From: Allopusillimonas sp048270225
GTDB taxonomy: Bacteria > Pseudomonadota > Gammaproteobacteria > Burkholderiales > Burkholderiaceae_B
Length of the DNA: 64,000 bases
Assembly: GCA_048270225.1 (NCBI GenBank)
Contig: JBLWTG010000003.1
Span: 1-64,000, forward strand
Reading direction: 5' to 3'
In this document: piece after piece, positions 63,249 through 64,000 of the stretch
Layout: every line of letters begins with the position of its first letter
Numbering within the stretch: position 1 is the stretch's first letter
Position numbers and translations under genes: made by a program
Notes under the pieces: generated by a model
The model's database searches: none
What the model saw: only the letters and a program-made list of their open reading frames with translations
What the model was told of the DNA's origin: nothing

Positions 63249-64000
63249 ATGAAACTGCTGCGTTATGGGCCTGTGGGCCAGGAAAAGCCGGGCTGTCTGG
63301 ACAGTGACGGCAAGGTTCGCGATCTGTCGGGCAAGCTGGCCGATATCACGGCCGATACGCTCTCGCCTGCCGGTCTGCAGGCGCTCAAGGCGATCGATGT
63401 GAATTCCCTGCCTGTCGTCGATGCCCCAGGGCGCATCGGCACCCCCTATGCGGGCGTTGGCAAATTCCTCTGTGTCGGGCTCAACTATAGCGATCATGCC
63501 GCTGAAACCGGCGCCGAAGTGCCGGCCGAGCCGATTCTGTTCACGAAGTGGTCCGAGCCGACCGGCCCGAATGACGCCATTGTGATGCCGCGCGGTTCGG
63601 TCAAGACGGACTGGGAGGTTGAACTCGGCGTCGTGATCGGCAGCAAAGCGCGTTATGTCTCGCTTGAGGATGCCCTGAACCATGTGGCGGGCTACTGCGT
63701 TGTCAATGATGTGTCGGAGCGTGAATACCAGATCGAGCGCGGCGGCACCTGGGACAAGGGCAAGGGCTGCGACACGTTTGGTCCGATCGGTCCCTGGCTG
63801 GTGACGCCGGATGAAGTGGCCGATCCGCAGAATCTCGGTATGTGGCTCGACGTCAACGATAAGCGCTTCCAGGACGGCAGTACGCGGACGATGATTTTCA
63901 ATGTGGCGTATCTGGTGCATTACATCAGCCAGTTCACCACGCTGATGCCCGGGGATCTGATCTCCACAGGCACGCCGCCGGGCGTGGGGCTGGGCCAGAA
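63249..64000 (+). CDS. Fumarylacetoacetate hydrolase-family protein (partial, cut by window end)
   Basis: The first 250 residues of an FAH-fold protein, open to the window edge. The start ATG follows AAGGAG. It has the FAH metal-binding region NYSDHAAETG, the acidic ligands in DWEVELGVVIG, NDVSEREYQ and the GDLISTGTPPGVG signature near the visible end. Together with the SDR 79 bp upstream it fits 2,4-diketo-3-deoxy-L-fuconate hydrolase, though FAH-family hydrolases act on several acylpyruvates. The gene is truncated by the window, not by mutation. Confidence 0.85.
   Translation, partial: MKLLRYGPVGQEKPGCLDSDGKVRDLSGKLADITADTLSPAGLQALKAIDVNSLPVVDAPGRIGTPYAGVGKFLCVGLNYSDHAAETGAEVPAEPILFTKWSEPTGPNDAIVMPRGSVKTDWEVELGVVIGSKARYVSLEDALNHVAGYCVVNDVSEREYQIERGGTWDKGKGCDTFGPIGPWLVTPDEVADPQNLGMWLDVNDKRFQDGSTRTMIFNVAYLVHYISQFTTLMPGDLISTGTPPGVGLGQ

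Overview
The window is a 64-kb stretch of a GC-rich betaproteobacterial chromosome, most likely from the Alcaligenaceae (Bordetella/Achromobacter relatives) within the Burkholderiales. The support is the argS / SPOR-protein / dsbA block, a LiuR-controlled leucine-degradation cluster that contains aceK, a DUF1840 gene, TRAP and hydantoinase gene sets, and ABC uptake genes beside small GntR/LacI/MerR regulators. This placement rests on recalled family knowledge, not a database search. I see no phage, insertion sequence or CRISPR array. It reads as core and metabolic chromosome.

Layout. 1-8.7 kb: leucine/isovalerate degradation (liuD, liuB, thiolase, aceK, ivd) read leftward under a MerR/LiuR regulator, with two LiuR-type palindromes. 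8.8-10.6 kb: an MBL-fold hydrolase and a LysE exporter. 10.6-19.4 kb: a GntR/FCD regulator divergent from a TRAP transporter, then an aminotransferase and the two hydantoinase/oxoprolinase subunits, a probable uptake-and-breakdown unit. 19.7-22.8 kb: dsbA, a SPOR (FtsN-like) protein and argS. 23-23.8 kb: two small genes. 23.8-29.8 kb: one leftward operon lacI-gpdQ-ugpC-ugpB-ugpA-ugpE for glycerophosphodiester/glycerol-3-phosphate-type uptake, with a perfect 14-bp operator before lacI. 30.1-32.1 kb: leuA preceded by an unannotated leucine-rich leader ORF and a perfect 9-bp RNA pairing, a likely attenuator. 32.1-36.1 kb: a membrane protein divergent from rpoN, then bfd and bfr with Fur-box-like sites, and a Cys-tailed secreted or anchored protein. 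36.2-40.1 kb: prfC, a second LysE exporter and an RhlE-type helicase. 40.5-42.7 kb: lemA and two TPM-domain genes. 42.7-46.1 kb: an overlapping DUF3482 GTPase / DUF2868 / DUF1232 set. 46.2 kb: a GlsB-type protein. 46.6-53.1 kb: a peptide ABC transporter with argE. 53.3-57.8 kb: thpR, a GFA protein, a small coiled-coil membrane protein, a half-size EamA protein, an MFS transporter and an MDR oxidoreductase. 57.8-61.9 kb: a TonB receptor with signalling domain plus FecR and FecI. 62.0 kb: tRNA-Thr. 62.4 kb to the end: an SDR and a truncated FAH-family hydrolase, likely a sugar-acid catabolic pair.

The best candidates for something not usually annotated are the leuA leader with its pairing strands (31.9-32.1 kb), the DUF3482/DUF2868/DUF1232 unit, the bacterioferritin that keeps haem-binding Met52 but has Thr at ferroxidase position 127, and the aceK gene embedded in the leucine-catabolic operon. 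Non-ATG starts with good Shine-Dalgarno sequences are common here (liuD, gntR, hyuA, rhlE, argE), so several genes are annotated shorter than their longest reading frame.
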